Part shown: piece by piece, positions 24,807 to 32,969 of the stretch
Numbering within the stretch: the stretch's first letter is position 1
Layout of the letters: each line of letters starts with the position of its first letter
Assembly: GCA_013792075.1 (NCBI GenBank)
Contig: VMSR01000135.1
Coordinates: 1-38,989, forward strand
Direction of reading: 5' to 3'
DNA from: Desulfobacula sp.
GTDB lineage: Bacteria; Desulfobacterota; Desulfobacteria; Desulfobacterales; Desulfobacteraceae
Length of the DNA: 38,989 bases
Position numbers and translations under genes: made by a program
The notes under the pieces: model-generated
The model's database searches: none
Told to the model about the DNA's origin: nothing
What the model saw: the letters and a program-made list of their open reading frames with translations, nothing else

Positions 24807-25876
24807 TCGTAGACCACATCTTTAAAATCAAGCTGATGGCCCGGGGTAAGGTCGCGGGAAATCCGCATGCCCACCAGAGATTCGAATTGTTTGGGAGAAA
24901 TCCCGAACCCCGGCCGTCTGAATTCAACCTGGTCCAGACCAATCCTGTCTCCCTGTTTCATCTCCTGTTTTGTGAAGGTGCTTCGCCGGACATTTCGCCT
25001 CGTTTGTTTTTCTTCAAGATCCATAACCCGTCTCGGACTGCCCATGGCGATTTCAATCTCCCGGATGGTTTGAACAAAGGCCTTCATTTCAGCAGGTTCC
25101 AGGGAAAAAACATGTTCCGTGCTTCTGATGGCCCGGTCCAGGGTGATGGTCTTTTCCACAAGGTTTGCACCCAGGGCCACGGCAGCCACATCCATATCCC
25201 AGCCCGGCGTATGATCGGAATAGGCAATGGGATAAAGGGGAAACATCTGCTTTAGGGTGGTAATCATCTTTAAATTAATACTCTCAAGCCTTGCCGGATA
25301 GCCCGAAGGACAATTGTGGATGATGATATTGTGATTGCCTTCCAGGTTGCAGATTTCCACCGCCTGCTCAACCTCCCCGATACTGGCATTCCCTGTGTCC
25401 AGCTGGATGCACATGCCCGTCCTGGCAGCCATTCTGATCAGAGGCCAGTGATCTATATCGGCAGATGCAATCTTGATGGAATCACACTTCAAGGCCGTTA
25501 AAAGCGCAATATCCTCTTCAAACCCCACCGTGGCAAAAAAGGCAAGTCCCAGAGAATCACTGAATTCTTTGATAATTTTCCATTGGTCAGGCGCAAGGCA
25601 CCGTCTGCACAAAATATCATAGAGCGGTTCTGTTATGGTATGGGTTTGCCCTGTTTTTTTATCCCCGAGGATCTCATAGGTAAAGGGAAGTGTTTTATCC
25701 GCCACCAGTCTGTCCGGATCAAAGATCTGAAATTTAATGGCGTCGGCACCGGCTTCTGCCGCAAGACGGATCAGGGCCATGGCAGATTCAACCCCATCGT
25801 GGGTGGCACCTGCTTCAAAGGTGATGAAACAGGGATGACCATCCCCCAGTCTTCGATCGCCGAAACTAACCATCAT
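24803..25876 (-). CDS. Second NeuB-family nonulosonate synthase
   Basis: This 357-residue NeuB-type PEP-condensing enzyme has a TIM barrel followed by a C-terminal SAF domain (RSTFTKQEMKQGDRIG, RRPGFGISP). Barrel motifs include FEAGATHDG (about 20-28), AGADAIKFQIFDPD, FFATVGFEED, SIKIASADIDH, IQLDTGNASIGEVEQ and NCPSGYPA. The first metal-site histidine H222 is kept (YSDHTPGW), but the second, normally in EKHFTLD, is T243 (VEKTITLDR). A histidine at 255 (STEHVFSLEP) may stand in. This differs from the pseI product, so another substrate is likely. It may start at 25873, because GGAGG lies 7 bases before the second ATG. It overlaps pseB by 4 bases or less and pseF by 4. Confidence 0.87.
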   Translation of the reverse strand: MMVSFGDRRLGDGHPCFITFEAGATHDGVESAMALIRLAAEAGADAIKFQIFDPDRLVADKTLPFTYEILGDKKTGQTHTITEPLYDILCRRCLAPDQWKIIKEFSDSLGLAFFATVGFEEDIALLTALKCDSIKIASADIDHWPLIRMAARTGMCIQLDTGNASIGEVEQAVEICNLEGNHNIIIHNCPSGYPARLESINLKMITTLKQMFPLYPIAYSDHTPGWDMDVAAVALGANLVEKTITLDRAIRSTEHVFSLEPAEMKAFVQTIREIEIAMGSPRRVMDLEEKQTRRNVRRSTFTKQEMKQGDRIGLDQVEFRRPGFGISPKQFESLVGMRISRDLTPGHQLDFKDVVYE

Positions 25877-26871
25877 ACCCCCTCCAGGAACGGCGCTATC
25901 ATCTGTTCAACCTGGTCTTTGGTGACCCAGATTGGATTGGTGTCGGACGTGTATTCAAAATCCAAGGGAACCGGTTTATAAATATTTTCATCAATGCTGC
26001 ATTTAAAAAACTGATTATCCGATTTTATCAGATAATACGCTTCACTTTCTAAGGTGTTCCGGGCCTCATCCCGACTGATCAATGTTTCATGGATTTTCTC
26101 GCCCTGGCGGATACCGATGATTTTTGTGGGACAATCCGGGGCAATGAATCCGGCCAGGTCCATAATGCCCATGGAGGGTATCTTGGGGACAAAGGTTTCT
26201 CCCCCTGTCATCCTTTCAAGACTCTTGAGCACAAACTCCACCCCATGGTCAAGGGTGATCCAGAACCGTGTCATGTCCGGATGGGTTATGGGCAAAACCC
26301 CTTCCCGACTTTTCTTTAAAAAAAACGGAATAACAGAACCCCTGCTGCCCACCACATTGCCGTAGCGCACCACAGAGAACATGCATTTTTTGCGCCCCAC
26401 AAAGGCATTGGCCGCAATAAACAGCTTTTCCGCACACAGCTTGGTCGCCCCATACAGATTGATAGGATTCACCGCCTTGTCCGTGCTCAGGGCAATCACC
26501 TTTTGCACCCCACACTCGGCCGCCACACCCACCACATTCTCAGCGCCTGTAATATTTGTTTTGATGGATTCCGTTGGGTTGTATTCGCTGGCAGGCACCT
26601 GCTTCATGGCAGCGGCATGGATCACATAGTCCACACCCTGAAACGCCCATTTCAAACGCTCCTTATCCCTTACATCCCCTAAAAAAAACCGCACCGGATA
26701 TTTTTCCGTGGGAAAACCTTGCGCCATGTCAAACTGCTTGAGCTCGTCCCGGCTGAACACAATTATTTTTTTGGGACTGTGATGCCTTAAAATAATTTCA
26801 ACGCATTTTTTCCCAAACGACCCGGTCCCGCCGGTAATTAAAACAACCTTATCTTTCAGCATTGAATCCAT
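25873..26871 (-). CDS. pseB: UDP-GlcNAc 4,6-dehydratase (inverting), PseB
   Basis: This 332-residue SDR enzyme catalyses the first step of pseudaminic acid synthesis, 4,6-dehydration with C5 inversion of UDP-GlcNAc. The NAD(P) loop is TGGTGSFGKK (13-22). AAAMKQVPASEYNP (86-99) is the PseB/FlaA1 signature, and the catalytic set is D131, K132 and Y140, K144 (TDKAVNPINLYGATK). VVRYGNVVGSRGSV and FWITLDHGVEFV follow. AAGGGG is 4 bases before the ATG at 26871; an in-frame ATG three codons later is also possible. It starts the tightly overlapping pse block. The next gene should be pseC, but here it is a NeuB-type synthase. The 372-bp stretch upstream (26872-27243) is AT-rich with no gene seen. Confidence 0.93.
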   Translation of the reverse strand: MDSMLKDKVVLITGGTGSFGKKCVEIILRHHSPKKIIVFSRDELKQFDMAQGFPTEKYPVRFFLGDVRDKERLKWAFQGVDYVIHAAAMKQVPASEYNPTESIKTNITGAENVVGVAAECGVQKVIALSTDKAVNPINLYGATKLCAEKLFIAANAFVGRKKCMFSVVRYGNVVGSRGSVIPFFLKKSREGVLPITHPDMTRFWITLDHGVEFVLKSLERMTGGETFVPKIPSMGIMDLAGFIAPDCPTKIIGIRQGEKIHETLISRDEARNTLESEAYYLIKSDNQFFKCSIDENIYKPVPLDFEYTSDTNPIWVTKDQVEQMIAPFLEGV

Positions 26872-27243
26872 GGAACCCCTTCTAAAATTATAGGATTAAC
26901 AAACACTTGACCGGCTTTAAATCTATCAAAACTGCAATAACTATTCCCCTCTATCAATAATCTTATACTCCCTTTGAAACCCCATGCCTATTGCAGAATT
27001 CTCCCCAATTAAATATCAAACATTTTCAAAAAAGTAATGATAGTTTTTGAATGAATCCGGATAATTATTCCACAACCACAAAACTGCGGCAATATTTTCC
27101 ACACTCACCTAAGCTATTAAAAAATGAGCTTCCCCCATAGTCCTCTCAAAAACAAAAAAAGGAAGCGTTTCTGGACAGTAGAAACAATTCCCCTCAATTT
27201 ATCAATCAGATGTCTGTTATTTTTCCGGATGGAATTCCCGCTA

Positions 27244-28374
27244 TTAACGCTTCCCATAAAGGATACAATTTACTTCGTTTAATTCAGTTTTAGAAAATTT
27301 TCGAAAATATGGATGGAATGAATCATACATTGAATCATCAAATTTCATCTCCTCTTCAATTTTGTAGGTTCTAATATTCAATCCATGTTGAATAAAAGGC
27401 CTTTTTCCATTCAATGGGAAGCAACTGATTCTGATAAAATTTTTTTAAAGAAATCTCAGACCATTCTTTCTCCGCATATTGTCTGAATGAGAAAGCATGG
27501 CATCCTGAATGTTTTGAAAAGGATCGATGATCCTTAGTGATCACTTTATTTAATATAGTTCCCCCCTTCTTGAGGACACGCATAACCTCTGCCACAGAAG
27601 ACTCAGGATGCTTGGCGTGCTCCAAAACACCTGAAGAAAATACAAAATCAAATTGACTATCCTCAAAAGACAACTTGCAGATATCCATTGGATATAAAAA
27701 TTTAATCTTTTTTTCAGATAGAAAATACCGACCTTTTTTTTTGTATAAATATAGATTCAAAGCGTTTTAAAGCGCGCTGCCGAAGTTTTTCATCACCAAT
27801 TGAGTCAAAATAAATTCTAATGGAATCATAGGCATCAAATTAATTGGTAATATCTGGATAATTTATACCAAAGCGATATTTGTCAATTAAAAAAACCACA
27901 TCCGCGCCATAACAATAAAGCAACACCTCAAGCCCGAGGTTTCCCCCAGGTCCAATGGAAAGACAGGTAGACCCTTCAAAGGTCGCCTGGGAAGACAAAT
28001 AATACGTATCAATCAATTCCCATGAAGCATCTATTGAAAGGGGATACCGGCCAACGCTCAGATAGTGTGTATTGCGTTCATACCCCATGCGCTCAAGTTG
28101 AATGGAAATTGCATCCCGCCCGGATATGGTTGTCACAATAATTTTGTCGAAATCAAAACTATTCAGCTCAGCCGGGGGAATAATTTCATGACCGGAAAAA
28201 AATTTCCCATGCAGTGAAGCGTCATTATCAGTTACGTATAAAACCTGGACATCGGGGTTGATTCTTGCTCAGATAATCCAAGAACTCTTCAGAACCATTT
28301 CCTGACCCAAACAGCACGATTCGATCCTTATTCATAGCAGGGATTTCGAATATATTAATCCATCGATAATTCAT
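27244..28374 (-). pseudogene. Broken Rossmann/SAM methyltransferase gene
   Basis: The conserved frame can be followed through four lesions. It starts at an ATG at 28374 (NKDRIVLFGSGNGSEEFLDYL). A one-base insertion near 28270 moves the frame to VQVLYVTDNDASLHG and TTISGRDAISI. That continues through a methyltransferase motif, STCLSIGPGGNLGLEVL, to an in-frame TAA at 27840-27842 after NYPDITN. The same frame runs on (FDAYDSIRIYFDSIGDE) until an A9 run (27734-27742), where another extra base shifts to GRYFLSEKKIKF and FDFVFSSGVLEHAKHPE, typical SAM-methyltransferase motif II/III sequence. A third extra base near 27410 shifts to FIQHGLNIRTYKIEEE, ending at 27244. The intact protein would have been about 375 residues: an N-terminal nucleotide-sugar-like Rossmann half plus methyltransferase. 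It lies in the sugar cluster between pseB and the GT2 gene. Confidence 0.8.
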
Positions 28375-28444
28375 TATAATCCAAAAAACACTTTATCAAC
28401 GTCCATGGAATTGTTTGAAACAACTATGCATTGGCTCAAAAGTT

Positions 28445-29263
28445 TCAATTGAGTTGTTTTAATTTAGAGGCAGAAAGCCATTCTCTGGCTCTAAATGCAC
28501 ACTTTTTTGACTCCTCTAACAAATTTTTATAATTGGCCGTGGTATGTTGCCCTATTTTTCGATTGTCCCCATGATACCGGATTGAATATAACACCCTTGA
28601 AAGGTGTTTGAATACAGCCCCATCCATAGCAAACCTTAAGTAATGATCATAGTCATTTGCCGATTTATAGTTTTCCTCATCCATAAGACCTGAAATCTCG
28701 TGAAGTTTTGTTCGGTACAACTTGCTTACACCAAGGTGAAACCACTTCGCAAAACAAGTTCGAAAGTCATAATCCGGTAACTTCATTTGTCTTATAATCC
28801 TACCGTCATCATCCATTAAATTCATGTCAGAATACACAAAATCAGCACCCGTTGATTCAATCGTTTGGACAAGTTCCTCAATCATATGAGGATGAGGGAT
28901 ATCATCTCCCACAATGTAAGAGCAATAGTCGCCACTGGCTCTCTTAAAACCTTCATTGTATGTTCTGGTTGCACCTATATCATTATCAAAGGTGAGAATA
29001 ATCAACTCCCTGTTTTGAGGATACAAAATCTTCTTTTCACGAATAATATATCCAAACTCATCCATCCTATCAACAGGGGTAACAGTCGAATTGACAATTT
29101 GCTCTTCCAGCAAAGCAAGATACTTTTTTGTCCCATCCGTAGACCCCCCATCAACAATGATGAGCTCCAGGTTTTCATAAGTCTGGAACAGACAATGGTC
29201 CACACAAGCCGGAAGATACTTGATTTGGTTGAATGTGGGGATAACAATAGATACTTTTTGCAT
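28445..29263 (-). CDS. GT2-family glycosyltransferase
   Basis: This 272-residue protein has a GT-A fold. It opens with the classic SIVIPTFNQIKYLPACVDH, QTYENLELIIVDGGSTDGT (about 27-45), GATRTYNEGFKRASGDY and the metal-binding GDD (VGDDIPHPHM), followed by a DYDHYLRFAM acceptor-side region. No membrane helix is seen, so it is a soluble or peripheral inner-membrane enzyme transferring a sugar from a nucleotide donor to a glycan. The donor cannot be told. There is a strong RBS (GGAAGGAAAGG). The only odd point is a longer loop (NSTVTPVDRMDEFGY) between the second and third strands. It is followed 70 bases later by the broken methyltransferase. Confidence 0.9.
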   Translation of the reverse strand: MQKVSIVIPTFNQIKYLPACVDHCLFQTYENLELIIVDGGSTDGTKKYLALLEEQIVNSTVTPVDRMDEFGYIIREKKILYPQNRELIILTFDNDIGATRTYNEGFKRASGDYCSYIVGDDIPHPHMIEELVQTIESTGADFVYSDMNLMDDDGRIIRQMKLPDYDFRTCFAKWFHLGVSKLYRTKLHEISGLMDEENYKSANDYDHYLRFAMDGAVFKHLSRVLYSIRYHGDNRKIGQHTTANYKNLLEESKKCAFRAREWLSASKLKQLN

Positions 29264-29295
29264 CCTTTCCTTCCTTCTAAAATAAAATCGTTTTT

Positions 29296-30246
29296 TTAAT
29301 GATCGAAGATGATGGTATCTACCACAGAATTTATCGAGTAATCAGGAAACCTCTTTGAAGGGGAAGGAAAACCCGGAAGCCAGAAAATCAACTGATCTAT
29401 TCCATTTTTCCTGGCAAGATATTTTGCTTGTTCAATATGACTGTCCGTATCATTCCATTCAAACAACAGATATTTCCATATCAGGCAAGTATTTTTCCCA
29501 TACGCTTGTTTCAGCCGAGCACACTCGGCGATAATACCCATCATCTTTTCAAAATCAAATACAGACGTCATATATTTTTGTACACTTTGAGTATCTGACC
29601 CATGTATTGAAAAATAGATACAATGGACATTTGCGTCAATAAGTCGTTTCCGTTTTGCCCGGGTATCAAGGAGAAGTCCGTTTGTAGCAATTTCTATTTT
29701 TATATCTGGGGCTGATTTCCTTATAAGTTCAATGAATTCAAAAGATCTAGGATGTACAAATGTTTCCCCATAATTATAAAGCCGGAGATAATCAATGTTA
29801 TCTGCCTTATCAAGAATCCAGGTTGAGAGTGCATCAAAATCAATCAAAGGATGCGTTCTCGTGCTCGGAATATCCGCTCTTGATTGCATACACCCGTTGC
29901 AGTTCAGATTGCAAATAGAAGACATCTCAATCACAAGTTGCCGGGGTCTTTTTTTGTTATTTACAAAAGCTTTAATTTCTTTATTTGAAGGATTTGTTTT
30001 GTAAGTACCCGTCTCAGGAAAACCGGCTGCACTAATTTTTTCAAAACAGATCCGGCATCGCGGCATACTCAATGGATCTTCCACTATGCTTTCAAGCACG
30101 CATTCATGTTTTTTTAGTACGGTTTCAAAATCATCTTGACCGATATCTGCATACCGATTCAACCCGATAGGATCCATACAGCACGTGGTGATAGACCCAT
30201 CTGAAAGTATAACAATCTCATTTAAATAATCACATAAAAACTGCAT
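29296..30246 (-). CDS. Radical SAM protein with N-terminal SPASM-like cysteine cluster
   Basis: This 316-residue protein has radical SAM cluster ligands C112, C116 and C119 (ICNLNCNGCM), followed by RLYNYGETFVHP, KIEIATNGLLL and CIYFSIHG, the standard barrel motifs. Before the barrel sits a region with C22, C23, C64 and C67 (SDGSITTCCMDP, MPRCRICFE) and YADIGQ. This pattern is normally at the C-terminus of SPASM proteins, where it binds auxiliary iron-sulfur clusters; here it is N-terminal, as if permuted. In sugar clusters such enzymes may do dehydrogenation, epimerisation or deoxygenation. The RBS is weak. It follows wbpB with only two bases between stop and start. Confidence 0.85.
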   Translation of the reverse strand: MQFLCDYLNEIVILSDGSITTCCMDPIGLNRYADIGQDDFETVLKKHECVLESIVEDPLSMPRCRICFEKISAAGFPETGTYKTNPSNKEIKAFVNNKKRPRQLVIEMSSICNLNCNGCMQSRADIPSTRTHPLIDFDALSTWILDKADNIDYLRLYNYGETFVHPRSFEFIELIRKSAPDIKIEIATNGLLLDTRAKRKRLIDANVHCIYFSIHGSDTQSVQKYMTSVFDFEKMMGIIAECARLKQAYGKNTCLIWKYLLFEWNDTDSHIEQAKYLARKNGIDQLIFWLPGFPSPSKRFPDYSINSVVDTIIFDH

Positions 30247-30248
30247 TT

Positions 30249-31208
30249 TTAAATTTTCAAGCTCAACAGCCCCTGCTTTATAAACGGGTGTAGCTCGCCT
30301 TTTTTCAGATTGGGAATTTTATTGCGAATTGTATAAACAGTTTCAATACTTGGCCGGGCATCTTGCAACCCAAACCCATCTCCGGCAAGAATGCCTTCAT
30401 AGCTTAACGTGTGCAAATCTGTGAATCCGGTACTGAATTCTATCTCTTTCCCATTGATTGTCATAGATCGGTAAGTCCTCTGACCAGCAGCCCTTATATT
30501 TCCAGGTAACGTAGCTTCATCCACACTTAAAAACCATCGAACTCTTGCATTTTCAAGCTCAAGAAATCCGGCTGATTTATCCGCCTCAAACAAGTGCACC
30601 TCATTTTCCTGAACAGCACCAAAAATCCATATGAGCATATCATAAAAATGGATCCCGATATTTGTTGCAATCCCCCCTGATTTTTCACTATACCCCTTCC
30701 AGGACCGGGAATACCAATTTCCCCTGGATGTGATATAGGTTAAATCAATTTCATATTTCCTGTCTTTTTTTTGGGCATCCACCTGCCGCTTCAACTCAAT
30801 CAAAGAAGGGTGATGCCTGAGTTGAAGAATATTATAAACCCGTGCGCCGGTTTCCGACTCAATTTCCTCAAGACCGTCAATGTTCCATGGATTCAATACC
30901 AGCGGTTTCTCACAGATTGCACATGCATTGTTCCTCAGGGCAAATCTAATATGGGCATCGTGGAGATAATTTGGAGAGCAGATACTGATATAATCTATTT
31001 TTTCCCCCTTCCGTCTTTTTTTGTCTATGTATCTGTCAAACCGTTCAAACTCCGTAAAGAAGTCAGCACCGGGGAAATAATTATCAATGATTCCCACACT
31101 GTCGTTGGGGTCAAGTGCTGCAGTCAAAAGATTATGGGTTTCTTTAATCGCTTTCATATGTTTTGGCGCCACATACCCGGCGGCGCCAATCAAGGCAAAT
31201 CTTTCCAT
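30249..31208 (-). CDS. wbpB: UDP-N-acetylglucosaminuronate 3-dehydrogenase (WbpB-like)
   Basis: This 319-residue enzyme of the Gfo/Idh/MocA family is close in sequence style to WbpB, which oxidises C3 of UDP-GlcNAcA before transamination. The start ERFALIGAAGYVAPKHMKA and ALDPNDSVGIIDNYFP, FFTEFERFDR are strongly WbpB-like. CEKPLVLNP holds the conserved catalytic lysine, and GIATNIGIHFYDML contains the family histidine. I use the ATG at 31208 (CCGGAG 10 bases before) rather than the longer frame from a TTG at 31247. The 4-base gap to the fused acyltransferase-aminotransferase gene would then be 43 bases. Pathway partners WbpD and WbpE are fused next door; WbpA (UDP-GlcNAc 6-dehydrogenase) is not in the window. 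Confidence 0.9.
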   Translation of the reverse strand: MERFALIGAAGYVAPKHMKAIKETHNLLTAALDPNDSVGIIDNYFPGADFFTEFERFDRYIDKKRRKGEKIDYISICSPNYLHDAHIRFALRNNACAICEKPLVLNPWNIDGLEEIESETGARVYNILQLRHHPSLIELKRQVDAQKKDRKYEIDLTYITSRGNWYSRSWKGYSEKSGGIATNIGIHFYDMLIWIFGAVQENEVHLFEADKSAGFLELENARVRWFLSVDEATLPGNIRAAGQRTYRSMTINGKEIEFSTGFTDLHTLSYEGILAGDGFGLQDARPSIETVYTIRNKIPNLKKGELHPFIKQGLLSLKI

Positions 31209-31251
31209 AAAACAAATACTCCGGTTTCTTTTTAAATAATCACCCAAAAAA

Positions 31252-32943
31252 TCAACAAGGTTCTATACCTTTACAAACTTCAAGTTGATCCCTGTAAGTC
31301 AGGTAGGGATGCATGGGAATACTGAACACCCTTGAAGCATAATCTTCAGCGACCGGAAAATTCCCTCTTTGATACCCCAGATCAGCAAAAACTGTTTGCA
31401 GGTGCAAAGGCTCTGGATAATAGACCGCGGTTGGGATGCCTTGTTCTTTGAGCCGCTTTTGCATCACCGCTCGTTTTTCTTTATCCGGTGCAAGCAACGT
31501 ATATTGAGCCCAGGCACTTTCATATCCCGGAGAAACTTCCGGAAGCGTCAAAAACCCTTTTTCCTTTGATAGTATTTCGGTATATCTTTTGGCAATTTTT
31601 CTTCGGGATTCAAGTTCCCTGGGGAAAATTTCAAGTTTGGGAAGAAGGATTGCCGCCTGTAATGTGTCCAAACGGCCATTAATTCCCAAGCAAATATTAT
31701 GATATTTATCTTTTCCCTTTCCATGAACCCGTATGGATTTAAGCTTGCTTGCCGTTTCATCTGAATCTGTAAACACAGCCCCTCCATCCCCGTAACACCC
31801 AAGGGGTTTGGCCGGGAAAAAAGAGGTACATCCGGCATGTCCCAGTGACCCCGCCATTCTGCCCTTATATTCAGCGCCAAAAGACTGGGCCGCATCTTCA
31901 ATAACGATTAAATTTGATTTAGCTGCAATCTGATTTATTTGATCGAAATCACAGGGAAGCCCAAAAAGATCTACCGGAACAATTGCCTTGGGTTTGAGTC
32001 GACCAGCCTGGAGCACCAGCTCAATAGATGCTTCCAGCTTGTGAACAGAAAGATTAAAGGTGGCAGGATCAATATCAACAAAAACAGGGGTTGCCCCCAG
32101 AAGCCGGATGACTTCGGCGGTTGCAATAAAGGTAAAGGGTGTTGTAAAAACCGCATCTCCGGGACCGATACCGTAGGCCATGAGTACCATTAACAAAGCA
32201 TCGGTTCCTGAAGAACAGGAGACAGCATGGCGCACTTGGGCAAACTCTGCCAGCTTTTTTTCAAGCATTGTTACTTCAGGCCCCATTATGTATTGTCCAT
32301 GCGTTAAAACGATTTGAATATTTTTCTCTATTTGCGGCAGGATTTTTTGCTGCTGTGCTGCCAAATCCACCAAAGAGATAGGGCCTGATTTCTGTTGGAT
32401 GCTTTTGCTGCACACAGGACAGGTGAAATGGTCCAACTTTTCCCCGCATTCACACATCCAACCGGTTTGTCGTGCTGGATTTCCCATGACTAATGCATGA
32501 TCCGGCACATCTTTTGTCACAACCGCCCCGGCCCCGACAAACGCATACTTCCCAATGGTTATACCGCAGACAATCGTACTATTTGCACCAAGACTGGCAC
32601 CCGTTTTAACCAGAGTCGGCCGCAACTCATCCATCCGCTTGATAAAAGACCTGGGATTAAACACATTGGTAAAGACCATTGACGGACCACAAAAAACGTC
32701 TTCTTCCAGCGTAACCCCCTTGTATAAAGAGACGTTGTTTTGAATTTTACACCCATTTCCAATGCGAACATCCGGGCCTGCAGCCACATTCTGACCAAGA
32801 TTGCAATTTTCACCAATAATGGTATTTTTCATAATATGGGAGAAATGCCATATTTTTGTGTTTTTACCGATGGTAACATTTTCATCCACTTCCGTGGTTG
32901 GATGAACAAAAAAATCTTTTCCCCCGCATTCGTACTCAGGCAT
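31252..32943 (-). CDS. Fused WbpD-like N-acetyltransferase and WbpE-like aminotransferase
   Basis: This is a 563-residue protein from the ATG at 32943 (GGAAATTGTG precedes it). Residues about 10-160 form a left-handed beta-helix acyltransferase of the WbpD type (hexapeptide repeats such as [36 protein letters not shown]). A small zinc ribbon follows (C164, C166, C175, C178), then from about residue 188 a fold-type I PLP aminotransferase (DegT/DnrJ/EryC1, WbpE type), with [22 protein letters not shown], the PLP lysine K379 in FFPAKPLG, and [14 protein letters not shown]. Together they would convert the WbpB 3-keto product into UDP-GlcNAc(3NH2)A and then the 3-N-acetyl form. The two enzymes are separate genes in Pseudomonas. 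The aminotransferase could also serve other keto-sugars. Confidence 0.9.
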   Translation of the reverse strand: MPEYECGGKDFFVHPTTEVDENVTIGKNTKIWHFSHIMKNTIIGENCNLGQNVAAGPDVRIGNGCKIQNNVSLYKGVTLEEDVFCGPSMVFTNVFNPRSFIKRMDELRPTLVKTGASLGANSTIVCGITIGKYAFVGAGAVVTKDVPDHALVMGNPARQTGWMCECGEKLDHFTCPVCSKSIQQKSGPISLVDLAAQQQKILPQIEKNIQIVLTHGQYIMGPEVTMLEKKLAEFAQVRHAVSCSSGTDALLMVLMAYGIGPGDAVFTTPFTFIATAEVIRLLGATPVFVDIDPATFNLSVHKLEASIELVLQAGRLKPKAIVPVDLFGLPCDFDQINQIAAKSNLIVIEDAAQSFGAEYKGRMAGSLGHAGCTSFFPAKPLGCYGDGGAVFTDSDETASKLKSIRVHGKGKDKYHNICLGINGRLDTLQAAILLPKLEIFPRELESRRKIAKRYTEILSKEKGFLTLPEVSPGYESAWAQYTLLAPDKEKRAVMQKRLKEQGIPTAVYYPEPLHLQTVFADLGYQRGNFPVAEDYASRVFSIPMHPYLTYRDQLEVCKGIEPC

Positions 32944-32969
32944 CACAATTTCCTTTTCATTGGCTTCAA

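Noticed and set aside
27162-27254. Nine-base inverted repeat (GGAAGCGTT / AACGCTTCC) possibly bounding a small mobile element
   Set aside because: Arms are short, the right arm overlaps the pseudogene end, and no target duplication is visible.
27371-27760. Stand-alone 129-residue methyltransferase fragment
   Set aside because: Flanking sequence continues the protein in other frames, so it is part of one broken gene, not a separate one.
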